This document shows positions 52,766 to 60,182 of a stretch of DNA of 64,000 nt, in pieces. Position numbers and translations under genes: made by a program. This stretch comes from Pseudomonas sp. RIT623 (GTDB lineage Bacteria > Pseudomonadota > Gammaproteobacteria > Pseudomonadales > Pseudomonadaceae), in the NCBI RefSeq assembly GCF_004519305.1, contig NZ_SOZA01000027.1, forward strand, positions 1 to 64,000, read 5' to 3'. The number at the start of each line of letters is the position of its first letter. Positions within the stretch are counted from its first letter, which is position 1. Below the pieces are notes generated by a model. It was given only the letters and a program-made list of their open reading frames with translations. It did not search any database and was not told the origin of the DNA.

Positions 52766-52798
52766 ACGGCCCCTTGCATCAGCACGGGGCCGTTTCTT
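52766..52798 (+). terminator. Rho-independent terminator after DUF4174 gene
   Basis: Arms ACGGCCCC (52766-52773) and GGGGCCGT (52786-52793) form a perfect 8-base stem with a 12-nt loop, followed by TTCTT. It ends the DUF4174 message about 10 bases past the stop and makes hvfA a separate transcription unit. Confidence 0.85.
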
Positions 52799-52922
52799 GT
52801 ATCACTCTGTATCTGCTTGCCGAAACGACCCACTCTCATACAAAACCACGCTCTGGGCGATACACCGACGACACACCGCTGCGGCCAAATGGCTCCACTT
52901 TCCAACCAAGTGGAGCAACACC

Positions 52923-53411
52923 ATGAAAACGCGCAATACGCTCGGCCTGCTCGGCGCCACCCTGATCGGTGGCATGGTCCTTGGCAACACGGCCTTTGCC
53001 GTGGAACCACTGTCCCAGGGCTACCAGTTGGCCGCTGCCAAGACCGCCGGCGAAGGCAAGTGTGGTGAGGGCAAGTGCGGCGCCAGCGGCAAGGCCACGC
53101 AAGGCGAAGGCAAGTGCGGCGAGGGTAAGTGTGGCGCCAGTGCCAAGGCCGGCGCCGAGGGCAAGTGCGGTGAAGGCAAATGCGGCGACGCCTCGTTCGC
53201 CCGCACCGACAGCAACCACGATGGCAAGGTTTCTCGCGAGGAGTTCCTCGCCGTGGCCAAGGACCGCGCCGCCGACTTCGAGAAGATCGACCGCAATCAC
53301 GATGGCTTCATCTCCGAACAGGAAGCCCATGACCACCTGGCCGGGATCTTCAAGGCCAATGGCAAGGCCATGCCTGATGGGCTGTTCAGCCACCTGAGCG
53401 ACAAATCCTGA
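52923..53411 (+). CDS. hvfA: HvfA-like RiPP metallophore precursor fused to EF-hands
   Basis: The 162-residue precursor has a signal peptide (residues 1-26, cleaved after AFA), then six EGKCG motifs in three tandem pairs, with Cys at 47, 52, 65, 70, 82 and 87, separated by ASGKATQG and ASAKAGA linkers. These are the motifs that HvfB/HvfC convert to copper-binding oxazolone/thioamide groups in the HvfA family. Residues 96-107 (DSNHDGKVSREE) and 123-134 (DRNHDGFISEQE) are two canonical EF-hand loops with all DxNxDG and Glu positions intact. HvfA proteins usually end soon after the Cys motifs; the C-terminal EF-hand pair is a fused folded domain. The ATG has GTGGAGC upstream. Copper buffering outside the cytoplasm is the inferred role. 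Confidence 0.88.
   Translation: MKTRNTLGLLGATLIGGMVLGNTAFAVEPLSQGYQLAAAKTAGEGKCGEGKCGASGKATQGEGKCGEGKCGASAKAGAEGKCGEGKCGDASFARTDSNHDGKVSREEFLAVAKDRAADFEKIDRNHDGFISEQEAHDHLAGIFKANGKAMPDGLFSHLSDKS
53052..53186 (+). repeat. Tandem EGKCG-coding repeats in hvfA
   Basis: A 45-bp-scale tandem repeat codes for three pairs of EGKCG with short linkers. The copies differ at third positions, so selection on the peptide is more likely than recent slippage, though unequal crossing-over could change copy number. Confidence 0.8.
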
Positions 53412-53420
53412 CGCCTTCGC

Positions 53421-53502
53421 CGTAGGCGCCGCCCGGCGAGCACCAATGCAGCCGGTGCCATGCACCGCGCTGCCTGGTTCGCCAGCATGGCTGGCTCTTA
53501 CA
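53421..53502. repeat. REP-like inverted pair between hvfA and hvfB
   Basis: GTAGGCGCCGCCCGGCGAGC and TTCGCCAGCATGGCTGGCTC are inverted REP-type units in the 119-base hvfA-hvfB gap. The structure could lower read-through so that precursor is made in excess over the maturase. Confidence 0.6.
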
Positions 53503-53530
53503 CCAGCAAGACCTTGCGAGAGACCTGGCA

Positions 53531-54358
53531 ATGACTCATCCCACCCCCTTGTACACCGGGCTCGGCCTGCGCCGGGGCTTGCTGCCCGAACTGCTGAGCA
53601 TGGACAGCGCTGACCTGGACTTTCTCGAGTGTGCCCCGGAAAACTGGATCGGCGTCGGCGGCACCTTTGGCCAAGGCCTAGAACGCCTGGCTGAACGCTT
53701 TGCCATTTCCTGCCACGGCCTGTCGTTATCCCTGGGCGGGATACAGCCGCTGGACACAGTGTTGCTCGGTCGTACCCGGCAGTTCCTGGAGCGTCACCAG
53801 GTACGCCTGTACAGCGAACACCTGAGTTACTGCAGCGACGATGGCCATCTCTACGACCTGTTGCCGATCCCGTTCACCGAAGAAGCCGTGCACCATGTGG
53901 CCGCTCGCATTCGCCAGGCTCAGGATGTGCTCGGGCGACGTATCGCGGTCGAGAATATCAGCTACTACGCCGCGCCCTACCAGGCCATGGATGAGCTCGA
54001 TTTCATCCGCGCCGTGCTCGCGGAGGCCGACTGCGATCTGCTGCTGGACATCAACAACGTCTTCGTCAATGCCTGCAATCACCGCTACGACGCCCAGGCT
54101 TTCCTCGACGGCATCCCACGGGAGCGGGTGGTGGGCATGCACGTCGCTGGCCACTACGACGAAGCCGAGGATCTCAAGATCGACACCCATGGCGCGCCGG
54201 TCAAGGAGGCTGTCTGGGGCCTGTTCGCCAGTGCCTGCCAGCGCTTCGGCGCACAGCCAACGGTGCTCGAGCGTGACTTCAACTATCCGCCGCTGGCCGA
54301 GCTACTGGCCGAGACCGCGCGCATCCGTGCGCTGCAACTGACCCATGGAGGGCGCTGA
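53531..54358 (+). CDS. hvfB: HvfB-type MNIO peptide maturase (DUF692)
   Basis: The 275-residue enzyme is a multinuclear non-haem iron oxidase (MNIO, DUF692), a TIM barrel that modifies cysteines of RiPP precursors. Conserved blocks: GLGLRRGLLPE; FLECAPENW; SCHGLSLSLGG (His62); RLYSEHLSY (Glu96, His97); VENISYY (Glu141); LLLDINNVFVNA (Asp173, Asn175); MHVAGHYD (His204, His208); and DTHGAPV (His220). The set of His, Glu and Asp residues expected for a two- or three-iron site is present. It lies right behind the EGKCG precursor and 1 base before hvfC, its partner. The product is expected to be an oxazolone/thioamide pair on each modified cysteine. Confidence 0.93.
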   Translation: MTHPTPLYTGLGLRRGLLPELLSMDSADLDFLECAPENWIGVGGTFGQGLERLAERFAISCHGLSLSLGGIQPLDTVLLGRTRQFLERHQVRLYSEHLSYCSDDGHLYDLLPIPFTEEAVHHVAARIRQAQDVLGRRIAVENISYYAAPYQAMDELDFIRAVLAEADCDLLLDINNVFVNACNHRYDAQAFLDGIPRERVVGMHVAGHYDEAEDLKIDTHGAPVKEAVWGLFASACQRFGAQPTVLERDFNYPPLAELLAETARIRALQLTHGGR

Positions 54359-54359
54359 C

Positions 54360-55073
54360 ATGCCCGCGACCTTAGGTGCGCAACAGTTCACCTTGGCCCG
54401 TCATCTGCGTGATCCGGCCGTCAATCCCGCGCCGCCGGGCATCGAGGCCCGACGCTTGAAAATCTACCGCGCGCTGTTCTATGGCGCCATCGAAGGCCTG
54501 CTGGCGGGCAGCTTCCCGGTGCTGCGCGCGACCCTCGGCGAGGGGCGTTGGCATGCCCGGGTCGCTGACTTCTACGCCCATTACCGCAGCCAGACGCCGC
54601 TGTTCACGGAAGTCGCCGCAACGTTCATCGACTACCTGCAAACGATCGAGCTTGATGCCCCTTGGCAGCTTGAACTGGCGCACTACGAGTGGATCGAGGC
54701 GCAGTTGTTCCTGAGCGATGCCGAGGATCCCCGCCATGATCCTGCCGGGGATCTGCTCGAAGGGGAGCCACTGTTGTCCTGCGTGGCTCGGGTGTTGGCT
54801 TATCGCTGGCCGGTGGAGCGGATCGGGCCGGATTACCAACCTGATGAGGTGCCCGCAACCTGCACCTTGTTGCTGGTGTATCGGGATGCTGACTTGCAGG
54901 TACGTTTCGCGCGCCTGGCGCCGATGGCTTGGCAACTGCTGGCAGGCTTGCCCGGCAGCGGTCGCGAGCGCTTGCAGGCGCTGGGTAATGACGAGGTGCA
55001 GCGCCAGGGGCTGATGCTGCTGGAGCGACTGCGCGAACAGGGCATCATCGTCGGCACCGCGTCAGCCAAGTGA
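54360..55073 (+). CDS. hvfC: HvfC-type RiPP maturation partner (DUF2063)
   Basis: The 237-residue product has the DUF2063 N-terminal domain: FTLARHLRDP, GIEARRLKIYRALFYGAIEGLLAGSFPVLRATLGE and ADFYAHYRSQTPLFTEVAATFIDYL, then a C-terminal domain with LLLVYRDADLQVRFARLAPMAWQLLAG. HvfC and MbnC-like proteins bind the precursor leader and present it to the MNIO. The ATG at 54360 has GGAGGGCGC upstream and starts one base after the hvfB stop, so the two are coupled; an in-frame ATG at 54345 lies inside hvfB. Confidence 0.92.
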   Translation: MPATLGAQQFTLARHLRDPAVNPAPPGIEARRLKIYRALFYGAIEGLLAGSFPVLRATLGEGRWHARVADFYAHYRSQTPLFTEVAATFIDYLQTIELDAPWQLELAHYEWIEAQLFLSDAEDPRHDPAGDLLEGEPLLSCVARVLAYRWPVERIGPDYQPDEVPATCTLLLVYRDADLQVRFARLAPMAWQLLAGLPGSGRERLQALGNDEVQRQGLMLLERLREQGIIVGTASAK

Positions 55074-55117
55074 CGCTGTAGAGGCCGGCTGCCGGCGAAC
55101 AGCCGCACAGGTGGAAC

Positions 55118-56068
55118 CTACGCTCGGCCAGCACTTGCCTGCGTCTGGGCCTTTTGCGCCGGCTTCAATCGCGACACGCCGAACAGCACCAGCGTCAGGC
55201 CCAGCACCTGGTACAGCGATATCGCCTCGCTGAGAATCGCCCACGAAGCCAGCACCGTCAGCACCGGCCCCAAGTTGCCCACCGCCGCGGTGTGGGTCGG
55301 CCCCATGCGCTGGATCGCCAGGGCCACCCAGTAGATCGGCAGCACCGTCGAGAACAGCGCCATCAAGGCCGCATTGAGCCACACCGCGCTCGGCAGTTGC
55401 AGTAGGGGTGCAACATCCGCCACCAGCAGGTAATGGGCCAGCACCATCAGCGACGATGCCGTACCGCACAGCCCGGCCAGGCGCATCGAGCCCATGCGCT
55501 TGAGCATCATGCCGGTGCCGGCGTAGTACAACGCGTAGGTGACCGCGCTGGCGAACACCCACAACGAACCGACCAGTACCTGGCTACCGCCGCTGGCGCT
55601 GCCGATGTCATGCACGAAGGCGATCCCCAGCCCCAGGTAGCACAGGCCCATGGCCGCCAAGGTGCGCAGGGTCGGGCGTTCCCGCTGGAGCACGGCCTGG
55701 ATCACCAGCACCAGGGTAGGGTAGGTGAACAGGATCAGCCGCTCCAGGCCAGCACTGATGTATTGCAAACCGTAGAAGTCGAACAGGCTCGCCAGGTAGT
55801 AGCCGAACAGCCCGAGCAAGGCCACGCGCAGGCCGTCACCCAGGGTCAGGACGGCGACGCCCTGGCTACGGCTGGACCATACCAGCCAGGCGAACAAAGG
55901 CAGGGCCAGGGCCATGCGCAGGGCCAGCAGGGCGATGGCATCCACCGGGCCGGCGGCATAGGCGAGCTTGACGAAGATGGCCTTGAAGCTGAAACCCAGG
56001 GCTGCCAGCACGGCATACAGGCTGCCGTTGGCGAGGGCGCGGTGGAACGGGGCGGGCAGGTGGGTCAT
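55118..56068 (-). CDS. EamA/DMT family transporter
   Basis: The 316-residue product has ten membrane segments in two EamA repeats: ALGFSFKAIFVKLAYAAGPVDAIALLALRMALALPLF and, in the second half, GSLWVFASAVTYALYYAGTGMM, GNLGPVLTVLASWAILSEAI and LGLTLVLFGVSRL. DMT members export amino acids or metabolites. It is divergent from a LysR gene with 103 bases between, so regulation by that protein is likely. It converges on the hvf operon with 44 bases holding only GCCGGCTGCCGGCG REP remnants. Confidence 0.9.
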   Translation of the reverse strand: MTHLPAPFHRALANGSLYAVLAALGFSFKAIFVKLAYAAGPVDAIALLALRMALALPLFAWLVWSSRSQGVAVLTLGDGLRVALLGLFGYYLASLFDFYGLQYISAGLERLILFTYPTLVLVIQAVLQRERPTLRTLAAMGLCYLGLGIAFVHDIGSASGGSQVLVGSLWVFASAVTYALYYAGTGMMLKRMGSMRLAGLCGTASSLMVLAHYLLVADVAPLLQLPSAVWLNAALMALFSTVLPIYWVALAIQRMGPTHTAAVGNLGPVLTVLASWAILSEAISLYQVLGLTLVLFGVSRLKPAQKAQTQASAGRA

Positions 56069-56171
56069 GGTCAGTCCGTAACAAAATGAGTCCCGGGTTA
56101 TTCTGAACAGAAGGATGGCGGGCTAGAATCGCTTTTTCTCGAACATACCCTTCTGTTTTGGAGAAGGCATC

Positions 56172-57056
56172 ATGCATTTCGACCTGGCGGACCTGCGCCT
56201 GCTCGCCGCCATCGCCGCCACCGGCAGCCTGAGCAAGGCGGCGGCGAGCTTCCCGGTGGCGGTTTCGGCCGCCAGTAGCCGGCTGCGGCAGTTCGAGGCC
56301 CGTAGCGGCCTGGTGTTGTTCATGCGCAAGGCCGATGGCATGCAGTTGACCCCCGCCGGCCGCCTGGTGCTGGAGTCGGCCCGTGGCGTACTGGGCGAGG
56401 CGCAGAAACTGCACGATACGCTCAAGGAGCTGGCCGGGCAGCGGCGTATCGACCTGCACCTGGCGGTGTCTACGGTGACCAACAGCACCTTGTTGCCCGC
56501 GGTGCTCGGGCCGTTCCTGGCCGACTACCCGCAAGTCGACCTGCAACTGGTCGAGCACAAGAGTGTCGATGTGCTGCGGGCCGTGCTGGCTGGCGATTGC
56601 GAGATTGGCGTGTATGACGGCAACCTGGTCAACGATGGCGTGGTGTCGTTGCCGTTTCGCACCGAGCGTCTGGTACTGCTGGTGCCCAGCGAGCATGCCC
56701 TGGCCGGCCGTGGCCAACTGCGCTTGGCCGATGCCCTGGGCTTCGCCTTCGTCTGCCTACCCGCCGAGCGGGCCATGCAGCGTTTCGTCGAGGAGTTGGC
56801 GATGAGCCTGGCCATGCCGCTGAAGGTGCGCGTACGGGCGCCAAGCTTCGAGGCCATCGCCCAGTTGGTGGCCCAGCACGCGGGCATCGCCATGCTCCCG
56901 GAGACCGCGGCGATCCGCGCCGAGCAGGAACTGGCCGTGCGCCGGGTGGCGCTGGAGGAGCGCTGGGCGACCCTGGAGCTGCGTATCTGCTTCCGTGGCT
57001 GGGAGCGGCTGAGCAGCCACGGACGACAGTTGGTGAGTTTCCTGTCGGGGCAGTGA
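56172..57056 (+). CDS. LysR family regulator
   Basis: The 294-residue product has an N-terminal winged helix (LADLRLLAAIAATGSLSKAAASFPVAVSAASSRLRQFEARSGLVLFMRKADG) and an effector domain with LHLAVSTVTNSTLLPAVLGPFLADYPQVDL and ARVRAPSFEAIAQLVAQHAGIAMLPE-like blocks. The divergent gap with the EamA gene carries AACAGAAGG (56106-56114) and CCTTCTGTT (56149-56157), a perfect 9-base inverted repeat that is a good operator candidate. It probably controls the EamA transporter. The ATG has TTGGAGAAGGC upstream. Confidence 0.9.
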   Translation: MHFDLADLRLLAAIAATGSLSKAAASFPVAVSAASSRLRQFEARSGLVLFMRKADGMQLTPAGRLVLESARGVLGEAQKLHDTLKELAGQRRIDLHLAVSTVTNSTLLPAVLGPFLADYPQVDLQLVEHKSVDVLRAVLAGDCEIGVYDGNLVNDGVVSLPFRTERLVLLVPSEHALAGRGQLRLADALGFAFVCLPAERAMQRFVEELAMSLAMPLKVRVRAPSFEAIAQLVAQHAGIAMLPETAAIRAEQELAVRRVALEERWATLELRICFRGWERLSSHGRQLVSFLSGQ

Positions 57057-57098
57057 TGCAGACGAGCCCGCAACGGATGGATGGCCAGCGCGGCTGAA

Positions 57099-57422
57099 CT
57101 ACTTGTTGTTGATGCATTGCGCCAGTACCGCGTAGCGCACGGTGCGCAAGGTGCCCTGGCTATCTTCGAAGGTCATCAGTCGCGGCACCACCTCGCAGGT
57201 GCGCGGGTCGCCCGATTGACGCACGAAGCGGGCGACGTCGAGTTTCATGCCGTAGCGATAGTCGACGATGTCCGGCATCGGCTTGCCGCGGCGCTCGGCG
57301 TAGGCGGCAACAGCCTGCTGGTGATCGGCGATCAGTTGTTCGTTGCGTTGCTCGGAGAAGCCGGTGGCCTGGGCTGAAAGCGACAGGGTGAGCAGCGCGG
57401 CAATCAGGGTCGGTCGTAACAT
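57099..57422 (-). CDS. DUF2790 family small periplasmic protein
   Basis: The 107-residue product has a signal peptide (MLRPTLIAALLTLSLSAQA) and the DUF2790 pattern: DYRYGMKLDVARFV, RTCEVVPRLMTFEDSQGTLRTVRYAVLAQC, with two cysteines that probably pair. DUF2790 proteins are small secreted Pseudomonas proteins of unknown function, often metal- or stress-responsive. The gene stands alone; the LysR gene converges on it. Confidence 0.85.
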   Translation of the reverse strand: MLRPTLIAALLTLSLSAQATGFSEQRNEQLIADHQQAVAAYAERRGKPMPDIVDYRYGMKLDVARFVRQSGDPRTCEVVPRLMTFEDSQGTLRTVRYAVLAQCINNK

Positions 57423-57559
57423 GGAGTGAGTCTGCGCCAGTGGGTTCGCAGTCCACGCTAGCGATGACCGGCCAACAGGGGCATGACGCTGGGGTTACAG
57501 ATCTGAAAGGTCGCCTTCGGGTAGGAGCCAGCCTGTCTTCAGGCCTACCCGCAAATGAC

Positions 57560-57681
57560 GCGATTGTAATGTCGCCATCACCTTCCCGTTAGCCGCCAGC
57601 GGCGAGCATCAGCCTCGGTCGACCGTGAGCTCCTTTGGTTGCCGGTGAATGGTTTGGCGCCTCGTACGAGGCGCCTTTTTT
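57560..57681 (+). ncRNA. Candidate small RNA with strong terminator
   Basis: No gene on the plus strand ends here, yet a perfect 20-base palindrome GGCGCCTCGTACGAGGCGCC (57656-57675) followed by TTTTTT reads as a plus-strand terminator. Upstream lies about 95 bases without an open frame, preceded by a TTGTAAT box (57564-57570) that could be a -10 region. A short regulatory RNA of about 100-115 nt would fit. The start is uncertain. Confidence 0.4.
57656..57681 (+). terminator. Perfect-palindrome terminator, plus strand
   Basis: A 20-base perfect palindrome (10-base arms, any loop drawn from its centre) is followed by six T on the plus strand. On the minus strand, behind the YVTN gene, the hairpin follows an AAAAAA run rather than T, so plus-strand use is favoured. 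Confidence 0.8.
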
Positions 57682-57689
57682 GCTGGGCG

Positions 57690-58736
57690 TCAGCTCTTTT
57701 CCTTCGGCTGGATCACGATCGCCAGCGCGTCCGGCTCGGGGCCGGCTTTCCAGCGGGCCTTTTCGCTCCAGTTGGCGGTATCGATCACCGCTACTTCGTC
57801 GCCACCGCTGATCGCCACGTAGACCCGCTTGCCGTCCGGCGATACCACCGCGCCGATCGGCAGCGCTTGCTCGCCTAACTGCGTGCGCCGGTATTCGGCG
57901 CCTTCGCGGGCCAGGCCGATACGCTTGATCTCTTTCTTGGCGAGCACATCGATCACTGCCAGTTCCGCCGACTTGGCGCAAGTGACCAGGGCGTACTTGC
58001 CGTCCGGCGTCATGGCGATGCGGATCGGAAACACGCCAGTGCGAATGCGGTCGGTGACCTCCAGGCGCTGGGTGTCGACGATCGCCACATCATCGCCGGC
58101 GCGGTTGCTGACCCACACCTGGGTGCCGGTGGGGGTTACCGCCACGCCTTCGCTGCCCTGGCCGGTGGGGATCTCGGCGATCTTCTTCTTGTGCAGCAGG
58201 TCGACCACCGACAGGCTGCCGCCGTCGACATGGGTGACATAGGCGCGGTCGGCGCCGGGTGACAGCGCGACCATGTGCGGCTTGCCGCCGCCTACATCGA
58301 TACGGTCGAGCACCTTGCCCTGGGCCAGGTCGACGATCAGCAGGCGCTCGCTGTCCTCGGTGGTGACTACCACCCGCTGGCTGTCGGGCAGGAAGCGGAT
58401 GCCGTGGGGGCGCGAATCCTGGCCCAGGTCGATGGTGCGCACCACGGTGCGGCTGGGCCAGTCGATCACGCTCAGGCTGTTGTTGGCGCTGCCTTGCGCG
58501 CCGTAGTTGCCGACTGCCGCCAGCAGGCCGTTGCCGCTGACCACCACTTCGTGGGGGCCGCTGCCGACCGGCAGGCGGAGCAGTTCCTGGCCGTTGCGGG
58601 TGTCCAGGGCCGAGACGCTGGCATCGGCCTTGTTGCCGACCAGCAGGATGTCGTCGGCGCTGGCCAGTGGCGCGCCGGCCAGCAGGGCGCTGGCCAGGGC
58701 CAGCGGGAACAGGGCTTTGCGATGAGGGTAGGGCAT
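57690..58736 (-). CDS. YVTN-type beta-propeller, periplasmic
   Basis: The 348-residue product has a signal peptide (ending LASA) and about seven YVTN/YncE repeats: ILLVGNKADASVSALDTRNGQELLRL, GSGPHEVVVSGNGLLAAVGNYG, SRPHGIRFLPDSQRVVVTTEDSERLLIVDLAQGKVLDRI and KYALVTCAKSAELAVIDVLAKKEIKRI. Propellers of this kind bind cofactors or partners in the periplasm. It resembles the propellers found near PQQ-dependent dehydrogenase genes, though no such gene is seen here. The ATG at 58736 was chosen for AAAGGAGACTGG upstream. Another YVTN protein is encoded 1.4 kb away. Confidence 0.86.
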   Translation of the reverse strand: MPYPHRKALFPLALASALLAGAPLASADDILLVGNKADASVSALDTRNGQELLRLPVGSGPHEVVVSGNGLLAAVGNYGAQGSANNSLSVIDWPSRTVVRTIDLGQDSRPHGIRFLPDSQRVVVTTEDSERLLIVDLAQGKVLDRIDVGGGKPHMVALSPGADRAYVTHVDGGSLSVVDLLHKKKIAEIPTGQGSEGVAVTPTGTQVWVSNRAGDDVAIVDTQRLEVTDRIRTGVFPIRIAMTPDGKYALVTCAKSAELAVIDVLAKKEIKRIGLAREGAEYRRTQLGEQALPIGAVVSPDGKRVYVAISGGDEVAVIDTANWSEKARWKAGPEPDALAIVIQPKEKS

Positions 58737-58901
58737 GTCCAGTCTCCTTTGGGTTGCGGTCCTTGTTGCATGCTCAAAGGCTGTGACCGGTGCAGCGCGC
58801 CGAGAGTTTCCTCTCAGGCGATCACCCAGCCTTGCGGGCTGGGCAGGCACACAGAGACGCGAACGTGGCAGCGGGCTTGTTCCGCGATATCGGTTCAGCG
58901 A

Positions 58902-59747
58902 CTAGCGCATCGCCGGGTTCGCCGGCAGGGGGCCGGCGATGCGCAGCCAGATTGCCGAAGCGTCGTCGCTCATCTTGAAGCGTGGGTAGCGCAGGCAGGC
59001 ATCATCCAGGTTCTCGATTGCGCGCAATGTATTGCCCAGATCGGCAAGCCCATGGCTGTGCAGGCGCCTGATGAAAGCTGTGGGGTCACAGACCTGATAA
59101 GTGTCGAACAGCGCGGCGAAGCCGTCGCTCATCAACACCACATCGTCCCCGGGAGCTGCTGGCGCACGCGAGTAAAGCGTGCCTGCCGCGGACTGCGCCG
59201 CATCGACCCCCAGCACTGTCCGGGCACGCTCGCGGGAGGCGCGGCGATCGAGCACCACGGCCTCGCTGCGTATGCCGTGAGCACCGGTGCCGGGGCCCAG
59301 CGCAGCGGCTTCGGCACCCTCGGCCTGGTGGTCGGGATCGGGGGTCAGAAAGTGCACACCGCCAGCGCTGCGATGCAGGACCACGCAATCGGCAAGATGC
59401 GCGCAGACCAGTTGGTTGCCCTCCAGCGCCACGGCGGCGAAAGCCGCGCGTGGCAATTCCCAGGGGGCCACGGGTTCGCGTTGGCGATCGCGTTGGTAGG
59501 CCTGGGCGATCTGCTCGAAGACGCTGGTGCAGATGTCCCGCAAGCTCCCCGACGCCCCGGCAAAGGCCCGCTGCGCGGTGCTCGACAGCCAGGTCGCGCC
59601 GCCACGAGCCCCGAGCAGGCCGGGCTCGCCAAGGTCGGTGGCGCCATCGATCACCCAGGCGTGGCGATCGGCGCAGCCGACGCGGTCGTCGTTGGGGACG
59701 TCGGGTTTGCCGGCTAGGCTCAGGGTCTGGATCAGGTCGAAATGCAT
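58902..59747 (-). CDS. PP2C-family serine/threonine phosphatase
   Basis: The 281-residue product has PP2C metal-binding motifs: NDDRVG (about residues 19-24), VIDGATD (Asp34, Asp38), VLMSDGFAALFD and KMSDDASAIWL. It would remove phosphate from protein Ser/Thr with Mn or Mg. A kinase partner is not visible in the window. The ATG at 59747 has GCAAGGAGCC upstream. It sits between the two YVTN genes on the minus strand, 165 bases before the smaller one; the gap shows only AGCGGGCTTG REP-type remnants. Confidence 0.85.
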   Translation of the reverse strand: MHFDLIQTLSLAGKPDVPNDDRVGCADRHAWVIDGATDLGEPGLLGARGGATWLSSTAQRAFAGASGSLRDICTSVFEQIAQAYQRDRQREPVAPWELPRAAFAAVALEGNQLVCAHLADCVVLHRSAGGVHFLTPDPDHQAEGAEAAALGPGTGAHGIRSEAVVLDRRASRERARTVLGVDAAQSAAGTLYSRAPAAPGDDVVLMSDGFAALFDTYQVCDPTAFIRRLHSHGLADLGNTLRAIENLDDACLRYPRFKMSDDASAIWLRIAGPLPANPAMR

Positions 59748-60137
59748 CGTTTGGCTCCTTGCAAGGTTCGGGCAGTACCCTGACCTTGAGGGTTGTCGCA
59801 TCCGCCGTCAAACCGCGCAACTGGAAAAACTATCAGGGGCCTGGTGCAAGGTCTTGGCCATTTCGGTTGTGGCCGCCCAGCCCAGCGCGGCATACACCGC
59901 GCTTGTCGAAGGCAATGGCCTTGGCGGTGGAACCGCTATGACGGGGTGCGTGCTTGGGAGGCGCAATGGGCGAAAATCCTCCCATCAGGCAAACCCACTG
60001 GGTGCCCCGGCTTTGGGTCAGCCTCCCCAGTATCTTCCATCACTCCATGCTAACTAACTGATTTAAAAGCCATTTATTCATGGCATAACGCTTGCTTGCA
60101 CCCTGCACAGAAGCCCTTTCTCCTGTGGAGGTGCAGC
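59748..60137. other. Control region before the propeller/SCO operon
   Basis: The 390 bases between the divergent PP2C gene and the 14-codon ORF contain no credible gene. A sigma54-type promoter is found at 60081-60096, just past TTATTCATGG, and a ribosome site TGTGGAGGTG at 60124-60133. An upstream activator site is expected but could not be picked out by eye. Confidence 0.5.
60081..60096 (+). promoter_or_regulatory. Sigma54-type -24/-12 promoter
   Basis: TGGCATAACGCTTGCT matches the RpoN consensus TGGCAC-N5-TTGCW, with GG (60082-60083) and GC (60094-60095) separated by exactly 10 bases. A transcript from about 60106 would start 30 bases before the 14-codon ORF. An enhancer-binding protein is needed for activity. 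Confidence 0.6.
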
Positions 60138-60182
60138 ATGTTCATCCCCCTCGAACTGTCCAACCCCGGCGTGTCGGCATGA
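60138..60182 (+). CDS. 14-codon ORF, coupled to the propeller gene
   Basis: MFIPLELSNPGVSA is preceded by GTGGAGGTGCAGC, a far better ribosome site than the next gene has. Its TGA overlaps the ATG of the propeller gene (ATGA at 60179-60182). It is either a translational leader that couples expression of the operon or a functional micro-peptide. It is too short for family assignment. Confidence 0.55.
   Translation: MFIPLELSNPGVSA

Noticed and set aside
53052..53186. EGKCG repeats as a metallothionein or CRISPR-like array
   Set aside because: The repeats are in frame within a secreted protein followed by MNIO and DUF2063 genes, which defines a RiPP precursor; spacers of CRISPR type are absent.
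59793..60053. Short frames in the PP2C-propeller spacer
   Set aside because: No ribosome sites, no domain features, and several overlapping frames of equal length point to chance openness.
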